Of a stretch of DNA of 64,000 bases, positions 33,463-42,837 are shown in pieces; within the stretch, counting starts at the first letter, position 1, and the number at the start of each line of letters is the position of its first letter. The stretch covers positions 2,474,049-2,538,048 of the forward strand of contig NZ_CP045928.1 in NCBI RefSeq assembly GCF_009664855.1, given 5' to 3'. The stretch comes from Flavobacterium sp. SLB02 (GTDB taxonomy: Bacteria; Bacteroidota; Bacteroidia; Flavobacteriales; Flavobacteriaceae). The notes beneath the pieces were generated by a model. The model was not told the origin of the DNA. It did not search any database and saw only the letters and a program-made list of their open reading frames with translations. A program made the position numbers and the translations under genes.

Positions 33463-34875
33463 TTATTGTCCTCCTCCCAGTGCTCTGTAAAACTCGATGT
33501 ACGCTAAAGCCTGTTGTCTTTTTAAATCAGATAATTTTAATTCATTCTCTATCAGGTTTTGCTCTACCAGAATTACTTCTAAATAATTGGCCTGACCATT
33601 CGTAAACAAAAGATCTGCATTCGTTACAGCGGTTTGCAGCAATTCATTTTTAGATGCTTCAATGGTAATTTTCTCTTTTAGTTTTTCGGTTTTAAACATC
33701 GCATCCGAAACTTCTTTTGTGGCTTGTAAAACTGTTTTTCTAAATTCTTCCGCCTTTTGTTCGTATGTTATTTTACTCACATTAAAAGCAGTTCTTAACT
33801 TTCGCTTATTGAATATAGGTTCCGTAAGTCCGCCTGCTAAAGTGCCAAATAACGAACCCGGAATGTTTAGCCAATTTGAGGATTGAAAAGAATTAAGACC
33901 ACCAACCGCCGTTATATTCAAAGCCGGATATAAACCCGCCTGAGCGACACCTATTCGCGCGGAAGCAGCTCGCAACTCAAACTCTTTCTGACGCACATCC
34001 GGACGATTCGACATCAACGAAGCGGGAACTCCGGAAGTTAACTGCTCCGGAGTTCTAAAATTGGTTTTGCTTTCTGATAATACAATTTGATCAGGCTGGT
34101 TTCCCATTAAAACATTCAAAGCATTTTCCTGAATGAAACGTTCCTGCTCTAAATCAGGAATAATTGCTTCTGTCGATTTGTACTGAACTTCGGCTTGCTG
34201 CAAGGCCAGCGCAGTCGCTTCACCATTTTCAAACTGAATCCGGATTAGTTTAACCGTATTATCGCTTAACGCTAAATTTTTACGGGCTATTGCCAATTGT
34301 TCGTCAAGCATCAATAAAGTATAATACGACGAAGCTGCCGATGCAATCAATCTGGTCTGCAAAGCTTTTCTGGCTTCAATACTTTGCAGCCATTCGTTTA
34401 ACACTGCTTTTTTCTGTTTTTTTACTTTTCCCCAGATATCAATTTCCCAGCTTACACCAGCATTGAGCGTATAATCTTCTACTTTTTTTGTTCCAATGGT
34501 ATTACTTAAATTAAAACCATTGCCACCATTAAGACTATTATCTGAAAAATAATTTCTCGAAGTTCCAATTCCTGCGGAAACCGATGGCAGCCAGGCTACT
34601 TTTGATTCTTTTAGATATTCCTCATTAATCTGAATAGATTTAAGTGCCATTGCCATATCATGATTACGCTGTAAAACATCGTCTATAATATTTTGCAAAA
34701 CAGGATCTGTAAAAAAACTTTTCCAGGGTAACAATACACTATCGTTACTTTGTTGCAATAGATCATTTCCTCTATATTTTGCAGGCATTACTATTGATGG
34801 ACGTACATAATCCTTCCCTAACTGACAGGCCGAAAACACAACCAAAATCAGTATATAATTTAGTATTCTTTTCAT
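33463..34875 (-). CDS. RND efflux outer-membrane channel (NodT/OprM family)
   Basis: The 470-residue lipoprotein has lipobox VVFSAC (Cys17). The two structural repeats each carry long coiled-coil helices (e.g. EQLAIARKNLALSDNTVKLIRIQFENGEATALALQQAE and KEVSDAMFKTEKLKEKITIEA). WEIDIWGK near residue 145 and SRPDVRQKEFELRAASARIGVAQAGLYP are standard family motifs. It forms the trimeric exit duct for the RND pump. It is the third gene, 1 bp after the pump gene. The operon order is adaptor, pump, channel. Confidence 0.93.
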   Translation of the reverse strand: MKRILNYILILVVFSACQLGKDYVRPSIVMPAKYRGNDLLQQSNDSVLLPWKSFFTDPVLQNIIDDVLQRNHDMAMALKSIQINEEYLKESKVAWLPSVSAGIGTSRNYFSDNSLNGGNGFNLSNTIGTKKVEDYTLNAGVSWEIDIWGKVKKQKKAVLNEWLQSIEARKALQTRLIASAASSYYTLLMLDEQLAIARKNLALSDNTVKLIRIQFENGEATALALQQAEVQYKSTEAIIPDLEQERFIQENALNVLMGNQPDQIVLSESKTNFRTPEQLTSGVPASLMSNRPDVRQKEFELRAASARIGVAQAGLYPALNITAVGGLNSFQSSNWLNIPGSLFGTLAGGLTEPIFNKRKLRTAFNVSKITYEQKAEEFRKTVLQATKEVSDAMFKTEKLKEKITIEASKNELLQTAVTNADLLFTNGQANYLEVILVEQNLIENELKLSDLKRQQALAYIEFYRALGGGQ

Positions 34876-34876
34876 T

Positions 34877-37800
34877 TTAATGGTTGGATTGAATTAAATG
34901 TTGGTCTGCTACAGGTGTAATTTTTAAACCAAAAAAACGTTCGTGTAAAGATTGGAATACGATAAATAAAACCGGTATTATAAAAATTCCCAGTACCACA
35001 CCAAAGAACATTCCTCCTATGGTTCCTGATGCAATAGAACGGTTTCCCTGCTCTGTGGCACCACCAGCAAACAGCAAAGGCAATAATCCCGCAATAAAGG
35101 CGAAAGAAGTCATTAAGATTGGGCGTAATCGCAATGCCGAAGCCTGCAAAGCCGATTCTACCAAAGACTTACCTTTATGACGCATTTGTACCGCAAACTC
35201 TACAATAAGGATCGCATTCTTAGCCAAAAGACCAATAAGCATAATCATACCAATCTGAACGTAAATATTGTTGGTAACGCCTATTAAATTGATGAATACA
35301 AATACTCCAAAAATTCCGGTTGGCAAAGACAAAATTACCGCCAATGGTAAAAGATAACTTTCGTATTGGGCTGATAATAAGAAATACACAAACAAAATAC
35401 AGATTCCGAAGATAAATATCGTTTGGTTTCCTGCCTGTTGTTCTTCTCTCGCCATTCCGGTATATTCATGAGAATAGCCTAACGGAAGCGTTTCTGCCAC
35501 TTCGTTTATAGCTTTCATGGCGTCTCCGGTCGAATAGCCTTTTTTAGCCTGAACATTCAAATTAATAGAAGTCGACTGGTTTAAATGCGTAACGACTTCG
35601 GGACCAAAAACACGCTTTAGCTGCACCACAGATTTTAGCGGTACCATTTTGCCCTGATCGTTTTTAGCATATACTTCATTCAATGCATTTTCATCCATTC
35701 TAAAAGGCGCTTCGGCCTGAACCACCACACGATAATATTTTCCAAAGCGATTAAAATCAGAAGAATAAATACTTCCAAAATAAGCCTGCATCGTTTCTAG
35801 AATTGTACTTACGTCAAGTCCCAATTGTTTTGCCTTAACTGCATCAACATCCAGCATATACTGAGGAAATTTGGCATTAAACGATGTAAAAGCCGCAGCA
35901 ATTTCTTTTCTTTCCTTAAGTGATTTTATAAACTGATCGTTTACCTGAGCCAGTTTATCAATTGAACCTCCAGCATTGTCTTTTAGCACAACATCCAGGG
36001 CATCTACATTTCCAAATCCCGGAACAGTTGGCATCGAATACGTAAACGAAGATCCTTCGGGTAAACCATCAAATACGGTTTTAATCGAATCCATAATTTT
36101 ATTGATGTCCTTTACTTTTCCTCGTTCTTCGGGCTGTTTCAATATGGTGTACGAAGCTGCGTACGATGGAGAAACCGAGTTGGCCAATAAATTGCTTCCG
36201 TTCACCATCGCATTAAAATATACACCTTCAAACTTACTTAACTTTTTACTTGCTTCGGTAGTTACCGCTTTGGTACGTTCCAACGATGTTCCCGGAGGCA
36301 TACTTAAAGCCGTCATAACAAAACTCTGATCTTCTGTAGGGATAAATGCCTGAGGCGTGTTGCGTGCCAATACTACCGTTAAAATAGTAACCAAAACCAA
36401 ACCACCCAAAGCCAGCCACTTTCTTTTAATTAGAAAAAGAACTGCATTCGTATACCTTTTTGTTGCTGCATGAAAACCAATATTAAAAAGTTCATAGAAT
36501 CTTTGTAAACCTTTTTTATGTTTGTCCTCATACAATTCTGCATGTTTGTTTTTAAGCAAAACGGCACATAAAGCAGGACTTAAGGTTAAGGCATTTACTG
36601 CCGAAATCACAATAGCAATCGCCAGCGTAAAAGCAAACTGTCTGTAAAACACCCCAACCGGACCTTCGATAAGACCAATAGGTAAAAATACCGCCGACAT
36701 AACCAAAGTAATAGATAAAATGGCTCCTGTAATTTCTCCCATCGCGCTGATTGTCGCTTTTTTAGCATCGGTCGAATGGTGTTCTAATTTATGATGAACC
36801 GCCTCGACAACGACAATGGCATCATCTACGACGACTCCAATAGCCAGAACGAGGGCAAAAAGTGTCAGTAAATTTATGGTGATGCCAAAGACACCCATAA
36901 AAAAGAACGTCCCGATAATCGCCACAGGCACTGATATCGCCGGAATAAGTGTAGAACGGAAATCTTGAAGAAAAATAAAAACGACAATAAATACCAGTAT
37001 AAAAGCTTCGACCAAAGTATGTTCTACCTGACTGATAGAAGCGTCCAGAAAGCGTTTTGTACTATAAGTAGCTCTGTAGCTGATTCCTTTTGGAAAACTC
37101 TTTTTGGCTTCTTCCATAAACTTCAGAATTTCGATCTGAATATCATTGGCATTAGAACCCGGCGTCTGGAAGATTGCAACTCCAATTCCAGGATGTCCAT
37201 CCAGCGTTTGTGCCGATGCATAGACATGATCTAACGATCCTAATTCTATTTTGGCAACATCTCTTAATCGTAACACAGAACCGTCTGGATTTGCCCTGAT
37301 CACAATATCTTCATAATCGGGTTCTTTGTTCAGTTTTCCTTTGTATTTAATGGTGTATTCAAAAGCTGTTGGGCTTCCTTCTCCAAATTTACCCGGAGCG
37401 GCTTCGATATTCTGATGATCAATGGCTTTCATGACTTCTTGTGCCGTCATTTGATAGCTGGCCAGTTTTCCCGGATTCAGCCAAATACGCATCGCATAAT
37501 CCTTGCTTCCAAATACCTGCGCTTTTCCAATACCCTGAATACGTTGAATTCCGGGTATAATATTGATCAAATCGTAATTGTTCAAAAAAGCCGAATCGTA
37601 ATTGGGATTGGTACTTTCAAGATCAATAATCATGATCATACTGTTATTTTGCTTAGACGTACTAATTCCCGTTTTTACCACTTCCTGAGGTAATTGATTC
37701 GTGGCCTGCGAAACCCTGTTCTGCACGTTAATCGCCGCCTGATCCGGATTGGTTCCGAGTTTAAAATACACCGTAATTGTTAATGTACCATCGTTTGAAG

Positions 37801-38044
37801 ACGATGATGTCATGTAGATCATATTTTCTACACCATTAATTACTTGTTCTAATGGCGTAGCTACAGAACGCGCAACGGCTTCGGCACTGGCTCCGGGGTA
37901 TCTCGCAGTAACCACAACAGAAGGCGGCGCAATTTCCGGAAAAGTTTCCATTGGTAATTTCTCCAGGGCTAAAAAACCGAGTATTACCAATATCAATGAG
38001 ATGACAGTAGCCGTAACCGGCCTGTCGATTATTTTTTTTAACAT
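34877..38044 (-). CDS. HAE1-family RND multidrug efflux pump
   Basis: This 1055-residue inner-membrane pump has 12 predicted helices and two large periplasmic loops. N-terminal FIDRPVTATVISLILVILGFLAL-type sequence (IIDRPVTA) is followed by LPMETFPEIAPPSVVV. The proton-relay Asp pair is in LAIGVVVDDAIVVVE (TM4), and LLAKNAILIVEFA marks TM10-11. It is related to AcrB/MexB. It exports amphiphilic compounds using the proton gradient, together with the adaptor encoded upstream and the channel downstream. Regulation probably comes from the divergent LysR protein. Confidence 0.95.
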   Translation of the reverse strand: MLKKIIDRPVTATVISLILVILGFLALEKLPMETFPEIAPPSVVVTARYPGASAEAVARSVATPLEQVINGVENMIYMTSSSSNDGTLTITVYFKLGTNPDQAAINVQNRVSQATNQLPQEVVKTGISTSKQNNSMIMIIDLESTNPNYDSAFLNNYDLINIIPGIQRIQGIGKAQVFGSKDYAMRIWLNPGKLASYQMTAQEVMKAIDHQNIEAAPGKFGEGSPTAFEYTIKYKGKLNKEPDYEDIVIRANPDGSVLRLRDVAKIELGSLDHVYASAQTLDGHPGIGVAIFQTPGSNANDIQIEILKFMEEAKKSFPKGISYRATYSTKRFLDASISQVEHTLVEAFILVFIVVFIFLQDFRSTLIPAISVPVAIIGTFFFMGVFGITINLLTLFALVLAIGVVVDDAIVVVEAVHHKLEHHSTDAKKATISAMGEITGAILSITLVMSAVFLPIGLIEGPVGVFYRQFAFTLAIAIVISAVNALTLSPALCAVLLKNKHAELYEDKHKKGLQRFYELFNIGFHAATKRYTNAVLFLIKRKWLALGGLVLVTILTVVLARNTPQAFIPTEDQSFVMTALSMPPGTSLERTKAVTTEASKKLSKFEGVYFNAMVNGSNLLANSVSPSYAASYTILKQPEERGKVKDINKIMDSIKTVFDGLPEGSSFTYSMPTVPGFGNVDALDVVLKDNAGGSIDKLAQVNDQFIKSLKERKEIAAAFTSFNAKFPQYMLDVDAVKAKQLGLDVSTILETMQAYFGSIYSSDFNRFGKYYRVVVQAEAPFRMDENALNEVYAKNDQGKMVPLKSVVQLKRVFGPEVVTHLNQSTSINLNVQAKKGYSTGDAMKAINEVAETLPLGYSHEYTGMAREEQQAGNQTIFIFGICILFVYFLLSAQYESYLLPLAVILSLPTGIFGVFVFINLIGVTNNIYVQIGMIMLIGLLAKNAILIVEFAVQMRHKGKSLVESALQASALRLRPILMTSFAFIAGLLPLLFAGGATEQGNRSIASGTIGGMFFGVVLGIFIIPVLFIVFQSLHERFFGLKITPVADQHLIQSNH

Positions 38045-38061
38045 AACTTAAAAAGGATAGA

Positions 38062-39201
38062 TTATTTATTGGATACTTTTACCTGTATGCCTTCATGCAA
38101 GCGTTCAAGTCCTTTTGATACTAACAGGTCACCGGGTTTTAATCCTTCGGAAATGATATAATGTAATGCTGTTTTTTGTGCAACTTTTACCGATACACTT
38201 TTTAGCTTATTGTTTTTTTCGACCACATACGCCATGACTTTGTTTTGCAATTCATAAGTGGCTGATTGCGGAATTTGAATTACGTTTTTGTTGTATTGTG
38301 ACATGATGATTTTTCCGGTATTTCCTGAGCGCAAAAGACCGCCGGTATTAGGAAATGAAGCCCTGAACATAATAGAAGCGGTAGACTTCTCAAACTGTCC
38401 CTGAACAAGATCAACCTTTCCTTCCTGATCATAAAAAGTATTATCAGGAAGCATTAAACGAACAGAGGGAATATTTTTTATTTTCTGCTCTATTGTCTTT
38501 CCGGCATAATGTTGTTTGAATTGTAAAAAAGCTTCTTCGCTCATCGAGAAATAAGCATACATGGTATTGATATCTGAAACCACAGATAAAGGTTCAGGTT
38601 CGTTATGTCCCACAAGACTTCCTACTCTATAAGGCAATTTGCCCACATAACCGTTTACAGGTGCTTTTATAAGCGTAAAACCTTTACTGATCGCGGCACT
38701 CTTCTTTGCAGCTTCTGCTTGTCGAACGGCTGAATTGGCGGCATTCAATTCTGCCTGGGCATTTTTGAGCTGCACATCCGAAACTACTTTTCCCTCTACT
38801 AATTTTTGAATTCTTGTGGTTTCAATTCGGGCTTTTTCTCTGTTCGCCAACGCGGTTTGTAATGATGCCGAGGATTGATTCAATCGTTCGCTGTAAGGCG
38901 TATCATTAATAAGAAACAATGGCTGTCCTTTTCGTACATAAGCGCCTTCGTCTACAAATATCTTTTCCAGATATCCTTCTGCCTGAGGTCTTATTTCGAT
39001 ATTGCTGATTCCTTCGAGCATACCTGAAAATTCTAATTCGGTAGTGACCGAAGTGGTGTCAACTGTAACAGTTGAGACTAAAGGCGTGACTGTTTTTTCT
39101 TTTTCTTCTTTGGAGGAACATCCCTGTAAAACCAATAAGCAATAACCGACCACGGACGTTCGGAATATAGTACTAAGCAATGCTTTTAAATGTTGCTGCA
39201 T
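38062..39201 (-). CDS. RND efflux periplasmic adaptor subunit
   Basis: The 379-residue lipoprotein has lipobox LVLQGC (Cys28). The membrane-fusion-protein plan is visible: barrel-sandwich strands IEIRPQAEGYLEKIFVDEGAYVRKGQPLFLI, alpha hairpin about 110-165, lipoyl return GFTLIKAPVNGYVGKLPYRVGSLVGH, then beta-barrel and membrane-proximal domains. It bridges pump and channel. It is first in the operon, 17 bp before the pump gene. A divergent LysR gene lies 199 bp upstream. Confidence 0.93.
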   Translation of the reverse strand: MQQHLKALLSTIFRTSVVGYCLLVLQGCSSKEEKEKTVTPLVSTVTVDTTSVTTELEFSGMLEGISNIEIRPQAEGYLEKIFVDEGAYVRKGQPLFLINDTPYSERLNQSSASLQTALANREKARIETTRIQKLVEGKVVSDVQLKNAQAELNAANSAVRQAEAAKKSAAISKGFTLIKAPVNGYVGKLPYRVGSLVGHNEPEPLSVVSDINTMYAYFSMSEEAFLQFKQHYAGKTIEQKIKNIPSVRLMLPDNTFYDQEGKVDLVQGQFEKSTASIMFRASFPNTGGLLRSGNTGKIIMSQYNKNVIQIPQSATYELQNKVMAYVVEKNNKLKSVSVKVAQKTALHYIISEGLKPGDLLVSKGLERLHEGIQVKVSNK

Positions 39202-39329
39202 GACAATAAATAATTTTTAATGGATTAATAATGAATTGGAAAGAAATTTTCAATACTGGTATTTTGAATTGAAGTTTCTAAAACTGCATGCAAAGGTGTG
39301 TCGGAATTACTTATAAAGGAAATAGCATA

Positions 39330-39364
39330 ATTTATAGTTATCTATAAATCAGATTATAGATAAT
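39330..39364. promoter_or_regulatory. inverted repeats in the lysR/efflux divergent promoter region
   Basis: ATTTATAGTTATCTATAAAT (39330-39349) has perfect 8-bp arms, and ATTATAGATAAT (39353-39364) has 5-bp arms. Both share the TATAG/CTATA half-site. They suit LysR-type recognition (T-N11-A dyads) and lie between the regulator and the RND operon. The plus-strand TAACTTTG box at 39389-39396 is only 4 bp before the lysR start. Confidence 0.6.
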
Positions 39365-39400
39365 ACTCTCTAAAAGGTAAAAAATAAATAACTTTGCAGC

Positions 39401-40285
39401 ATGGTAGACATGGAATGGTACAGAACGTTTAAGACTATATATCAGGTGGGTACGCTAACGGGTGCTGCACAGGAACTGCTTATTTCACAGCCCAATGTAA
39501 GTCAGCATTTATCAGCTCTTGAAGCGCATGTGGGTAAACAGTTATTCGAACGTAAACCACGCCGAATGGTGCCAACAGATTATGGCAAACTATTTTATAC
39601 TCAGGTAATTGATGCTATTGAGAAATTAGAATATATCGAAGCGGAGTTTAGATATACACGTTCTTCGAATATACCTCTGACTTGTATTGGCACATCTAAA
39701 GAGTTTTTCTATACAGTATTAGCCCCGAAAATCAGTAAGGCGCCGGCAAATCTTGTTTTTGAATTTTGTCCTACCAAAGAATTAATGCAAAAATTAAATT
39801 CAGGAAAGCTGTATTTTGTCATCACTTCAAATCGCAATGACGAGAAAGACATTGTTTACGAACCTATTCTTGCTGTCAATTTGCTTCTTGTTGGCAATAA
39901 AGAATTCGATACTGCTGAATTTTACCATTTTATAATAAATAATGAATTGGATAAGGCCGAAAAATGGCTTTGCGATCAGGATTGGTATGCGTATAGTAGT
40001 GATCTGGCTATCATTAGACGATTTTGGCTGGAGAATTTTAAAAAGCGTCCTACCATAAAACCACGTTTTGTTATTCCTGATTATAATTCGATTCTAAAAG
40101 GAATTTGTTTTGGTTCGGGAATTACAATTGCTGCCGATTATTTAGTTCAGGATGATATTGAGCAAAACCATATTAAAGAAATATGGAAAGGCGTTAACCC
40201 TACTCAAAATACGATCTATCTGGCTTATAATAAAAACAATGTTACTACAGACCAGATTGAAATGGTAAAAAAACTATTAAAATAA
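39401..40285 (+). CDS. LysR-family transcriptional regulator of the efflux operon
   Basis: This 294-residue protein has an N-terminal winged helix (about 3-62): EWYRTFKTIYQVGTLTGAAQELLISQPNVSQHLSALEAHVGKQLFERKPR. The C-terminal effector domain covers about 90-290. It is divergent from the RND operon with inverted repeats between, the classical arrangement for a LysR regulator controlling its neighbour. The TAACTTTG -7 box sits 4 bp before the ATG, so the transcript may be leaderless or nearly so. The inducer is unknown. Confidence 0.9.
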   Translation: MVDMEWYRTFKTIYQVGTLTGAAQELLISQPNVSQHLSALEAHVGKQLFERKPRRMVPTDYGKLFYTQVIDAIEKLEYIEAEFRYTRSSNIPLTCIGTSKEFFYTVLAPKISKAPANLVFEFCPTKELMQKLNSGKLYFVITSNRNDEKDIVYEPILAVNLLLVGNKEFDTAEFYHFIINNELDKAEKWLCDQDWYAYSSDLAIIRRFWLENFKKRPTIKPRFVIPDYNSILKGICFGSGITIAADYLVQDDIEQNHIKEIWKGVNPTQNTIYLAYNKNNVTTDQIEMVKKLLK

Positions 40286-40343
40286 AAAGTCTGCTTTTGT
40301 AATGAAATTTGACTTTTTATATTCCCGGATATGTAAAATTTAG

Positions 40344-40361
40344 TGTCTATTTTTGTAGACA
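40344..40361 (+). promoter_or_regulatory. promoter of the araC-type gene embedded in an inverted repeat
   Basis: TGTCTATTTTTGTAGACA has perfect 6-bp arms (TGTCTA/TAGACA). The -7 box TATTTTTG (40348-40355) lies inside it. A regulator bound to the arms would cover the promoter, consistent with autoregulation. Confidence 0.6.
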
Positions 40362-40396
40362 AACCTTCAATTACATTTTTAAAGTATCTTATCATC

Positions 40397-41257
40397 TTGA
40401 AAAACAAAAACCATATTATCAAACAATTTGAACTTTCGCCTCTTGCAAAGGCAGGAATTATTATTGTTAATATGGAAGATCAGGATGTTGAAAAACACGA
40501 TATCTCGAAGCCACACAGGGACAATCATTGCCAGTTGATGTTTGCTGTAAACGGAACATTTCGATTGAATATTGATTTCAAAAATATTGAATTTACTGCG
40601 CCTGCCTTGATTTGTATCTTTCCTGAACAGGTACATCATATTATAGCAGTAGAAAATCCGAAAGGATGGATGATTAGTTTTGATCCTGCGCTGGTGAGTA
40701 AAGAGGTATTACAGCTTTTAGAAAATAAAATTAGTAATCCTTTTTTGCTTCAGGCAGAATCTAAATTTGGGGAACAGCTTCATATTCTGATGGATTTAAT
40801 TGAAAAAGTACAATTAGAAAACACAAATTCTTATAGCCAAAAAAGTATTCATTCCTTATTACATGCACTTTTAAGTCTAATAGCGGGCGAAATAGTTGCT
40901 GCTGCAGCGATTGATAAAACAAAGGAAAACAGAAGTATTATCATTAAGGAATCTTTTATAAACTTAACTAAAGAGCATTTCAAAACCTGGAAACAGCCCG
41001 CTCAATATGCATCGGCACTTTCTATTTCGGTAGCACATTTAAATGACACTGTAAAATCATTAACCGGAAGTCCGGTGTCTGTACATATTCAGGAAGCCTC
41101 TGTTATGGAAGCCAAAAGATTGCTGTATTTTACAGATAATAGCGTCAAGGAAATTGCTTATGAGGTGGGTTACGACGAAGCTGTTTATTTTGGAAAACTA
41201 TTTAAAAAAGTAACCAGCCTCACTCCTCTTGAGTTTCGGAAAAAATTCCGTGATTAG
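40397..41257 (+). CDS. AraC-family transcriptional regulator
   Basis: The frame is open from a GTG at 40343, but that codon lies inside the promoter. The TTG at 40397 (MKNKNHIIKQFELSPLAKAG) is a better start, giving 286 residues. The N-terminal cupin-like domain covers about 20-160. The C-terminal double helix-turn-helix ends with PVSVHIQEASVMEAKRLLYFTDNSVKEIAYEVGYDEAVYFGKLFKKVTSLTPLEFRKK, a typical AraC signature. It is followed by an inositol-phosphatase-like gene and an NAD(P)-dependent oxidoreductase, its likely targets. Confidence 0.85.
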   Translation: MKNKNHIIKQFELSPLAKAGIIIVNMEDQDVEKHDISKPHRDNHCQLMFAVNGTFRLNIDFKNIEFTAPALICIFPEQVHHIIAVENPKGWMISFDPALVSKEVLQLLENKISNPFLLQAESKFGEQLHILMDLIEKVQLENTNSYSQKSIHSLLHALLSLIAGEIVAAAAIDKTKENRSIIIKESFINLTKEHFKTWKQPAQYASALSISVAHLNDTVKSLTGSPVSVHIQEASVMEAKRLLYFTDNSVKEIAYEVGYDEAVYFGKLFKKVTSLTPLEFRKKFRD

Positions 41258-41305
41258 AACTATCCTTCCCTTCATTCCAACTACATTAAAACCTCATACC
41301 ACCAT

Positions 41306-41313
41306 TAGTTTTG
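41306..41313 (+). promoter_or_regulatory. -7 promoter element of the inositol-phosphatase-like gene
   Basis: TAGTTTTG matches TAnnTTTG, 25 bp before the ATG at 41339. No TTG is seen at -33, which suggests activator dependence. Confidence 0.5.
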
Positions 41314-41338
41314 CAGTGTAATTAATACATTAATTGAT

Positions 41339-42136
41339 ATGCAAAACGAAATTAATATTCCCATCATACTCGATGCAGTACGAAAAGTGGGGAACGTCTT
41401 TTTAAAAGACTATAAGCAAAATGCTATTCCGCAAACTATGGATACGCTTTTGAAACAATTAGAAGATATCGACACCTTGTGCCTAACCTCTTTAAAAGAA
41501 GATCTATCTGCAGAATTCCCCAATACACACTGGCATATTGGCGATGAGTTTGATACCAATTCGCAAAGAAAACCAGCCGAAGATCAGGAATACTGGCTTT
41601 GCGACGCCATGGATGGCGCTATTCAGTATCTTCAGTATATTGCAGGATGGACGATCAATCTGGCGCTTATTCGGGATGGAAAACCTTTCTTTTCTGTAAT
41701 TTTTGATCCTTTAGCCAATGAAATGTTTTGGGCAAAAGATGGTGAAGGCGCTTTTATGAATGGCAAATTACTGGAACTTAGCCGTAAAACAGATCCGGCT
41801 ATTATGCTTACTGTTTTTGAATATGGTCATCAGGATAAATCAGATAATGATTTAAACGAAAAAATTGGCGCTACCATTACAAAACTTATCCGCAATTACG
41901 GAATAGTTAGAAATTATGGACCACACGGACTGCAATTAGCTTATGTTGGCGCAGGAAGAATTGATTTATTTGTTCAGGAAGATCTTGATACTTATAATTG
42001 GATTGCCGGATTACTTATTGCGAAAGAAGCTGGTGCTGAAATCTTCACAACAGCCGGAAATGCATGGAAATGGGGAAGCGAAAGTTTATTGGTGGCACCG
42101 AAAAAAACTGCTGAAAAATATCTACAAATTAAATAA
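41339..42136 (+). CDS. inositol-monophosphatase-family protein
   Basis: The 265-residue protein has FIG/IMPase-fold motifs: HIGDEF in place of the usual GEE, CDAMDGAIQYLQ in place of DP(I/M)DGT, GWTINLALIRDGKPFFSVIFDPLANEMFWAKDGEGAFMNG, and GAGRIDLFVQEDLDTYNWIAGLLIAKEAGA at the end. The metal-binding Asp residues are kept, but the second motif has Ala instead of Pro and Thr, so substrate preference may differ from canonical inositol phosphatases. It is preceded by the AraC regulator and followed 10 bp later by a short dehydrogenase-like gene. Confidence 0.82.
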   Translation: MQNEINIPIILDAVRKVGNVFLKDYKQNAIPQTMDTLLKQLEDIDTLCLTSLKEDLSAEFPNTHWHIGDEFDTNSQRKPAEDQEYWLCDAMDGAIQYLQYIAGWTINLALIRDGKPFFSVIFDPLANEMFWAKDGEGAFMNGKLLELSRKTDPAIMLTVFEYGHQDKSDNDLNEKIGATITKLIRNYGIVRNYGPHGLQLAYVGAGRIDLFVQEDLDTYNWIAGLLIAKEAGAEIFTTAGNAWKWGSESLLVAPKKTAEKYLQIK

Positions 42137-42146
42137 ACAAACTAAA

Positions 42147-42773
42147 ATGAACATAGCAATCATAGGAGCCGGAGCCGGAATTGGACTGCAATCTGTAACG
42201 CAAGCACTCAAAAAAGGACATACCGTAACAGCTTTGTCAACAAACACGAATCAGATCCCGAATCATCCCAATCTCATCAAAATAAACGGCAGCGCTACAT
42301 CACCCGTAGATTTAAAAAATGCCATAAAAGTTTCTGATGCTGTACTTATTACTGTTGGAACAAAAAATAAAAAAGCAACTACCCTATTTTCTGATATTGC
42401 AAGTACTTTGCTACAGGTCACCCAAGATTTAAATTTCTCTTCACCCGTTTTAGTAATAACAGGTTTTGGAGCCGGGGAAAGTAAAAGATACTTAAGCTTT
42501 TTTATGAAAACCGTGATTTCTTTATTCCTGAAAGACCAATATATCAACAAAACAAAAATGGAAGAAATAATTACAAACAGTGCTCTAAAATGGGAAATCA
42601 TAAGGCCCGGAATGCTTACTAATCATGATGCAAATTTGGCTTATAAAGCCATAAGCGGACTTAAGAAAGGAATTAAAGTGGGCAAGATTTCAAGAGCCGA
42701 TGTTGCTGACTACTTAATCAATGAGGCCGAAAACCCAAAAAGGCTTTATCAATATGTTGCGTTGACGAATTAA
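42147..42773 (+). CDS. NAD(P)-binding oxidoreductase (atypical SDR / NmrA-like)
   Basis: The frame is open further upstream inside the previous gene, but ATG 42147 (MNIAIIGAGAGIGLQSV) starts a clean Rossmann fold; the product has 208 residues. GAGAGIG binds the dinucleotide, followed by HTVTALSTN, VDLKNAIKVSDAVLITVGTK, VLVITGFGAGES and KWEIIRPGMLTN. It matches atypical SDRs of the NAD(P)H-binding type, such as BLVRB-like proteins. It starts 10 bp after the inositol-phosphatase-like gene and ends at a strong terminator. The substrate is unknown. Confidence 0.82.
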   Translation: MNIAIIGAGAGIGLQSVTQALKKGHTVTALSTNTNQIPNHPNLIKINGSATSPVDLKNAIKVSDAVLITVGTKNKKATTLFSDIASTLLQVTQDLNFSSPVLVITGFGAGESKRYLSFFMKTVISLFLKDQYINKTKMEEIITNSALKWEIIRPGMLTNHDANLAYKAISGLKKGIKVGKISRADVADYLINEAENPKRLYQYVALTN

Positions 42774-42778
42774 TAGAA

Positions 42779-42809
42779 AAAGTAACAGCTTAAGCTGTTA
42801 CTTTTTTTT
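42779..42809 (+). terminator. terminator after the oxidoreductase gene
   Basis: AAGTAACAGCTTAAGCTGTTACTT is a perfect self-complementary stem followed by a long T-run. Confidence 0.9.
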
Positions 42810-42837
42810 GCATAAGTTTTGTTGCTATTTAAAATCC

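Noticed and set aside
41943..42146. Extra N-terminal codons before the oxidoreductase start
   Set aside because: This stretch overlaps the inositol-phosphatase-like gene in another frame; the Rossmann fold starts cleanly at 42147.
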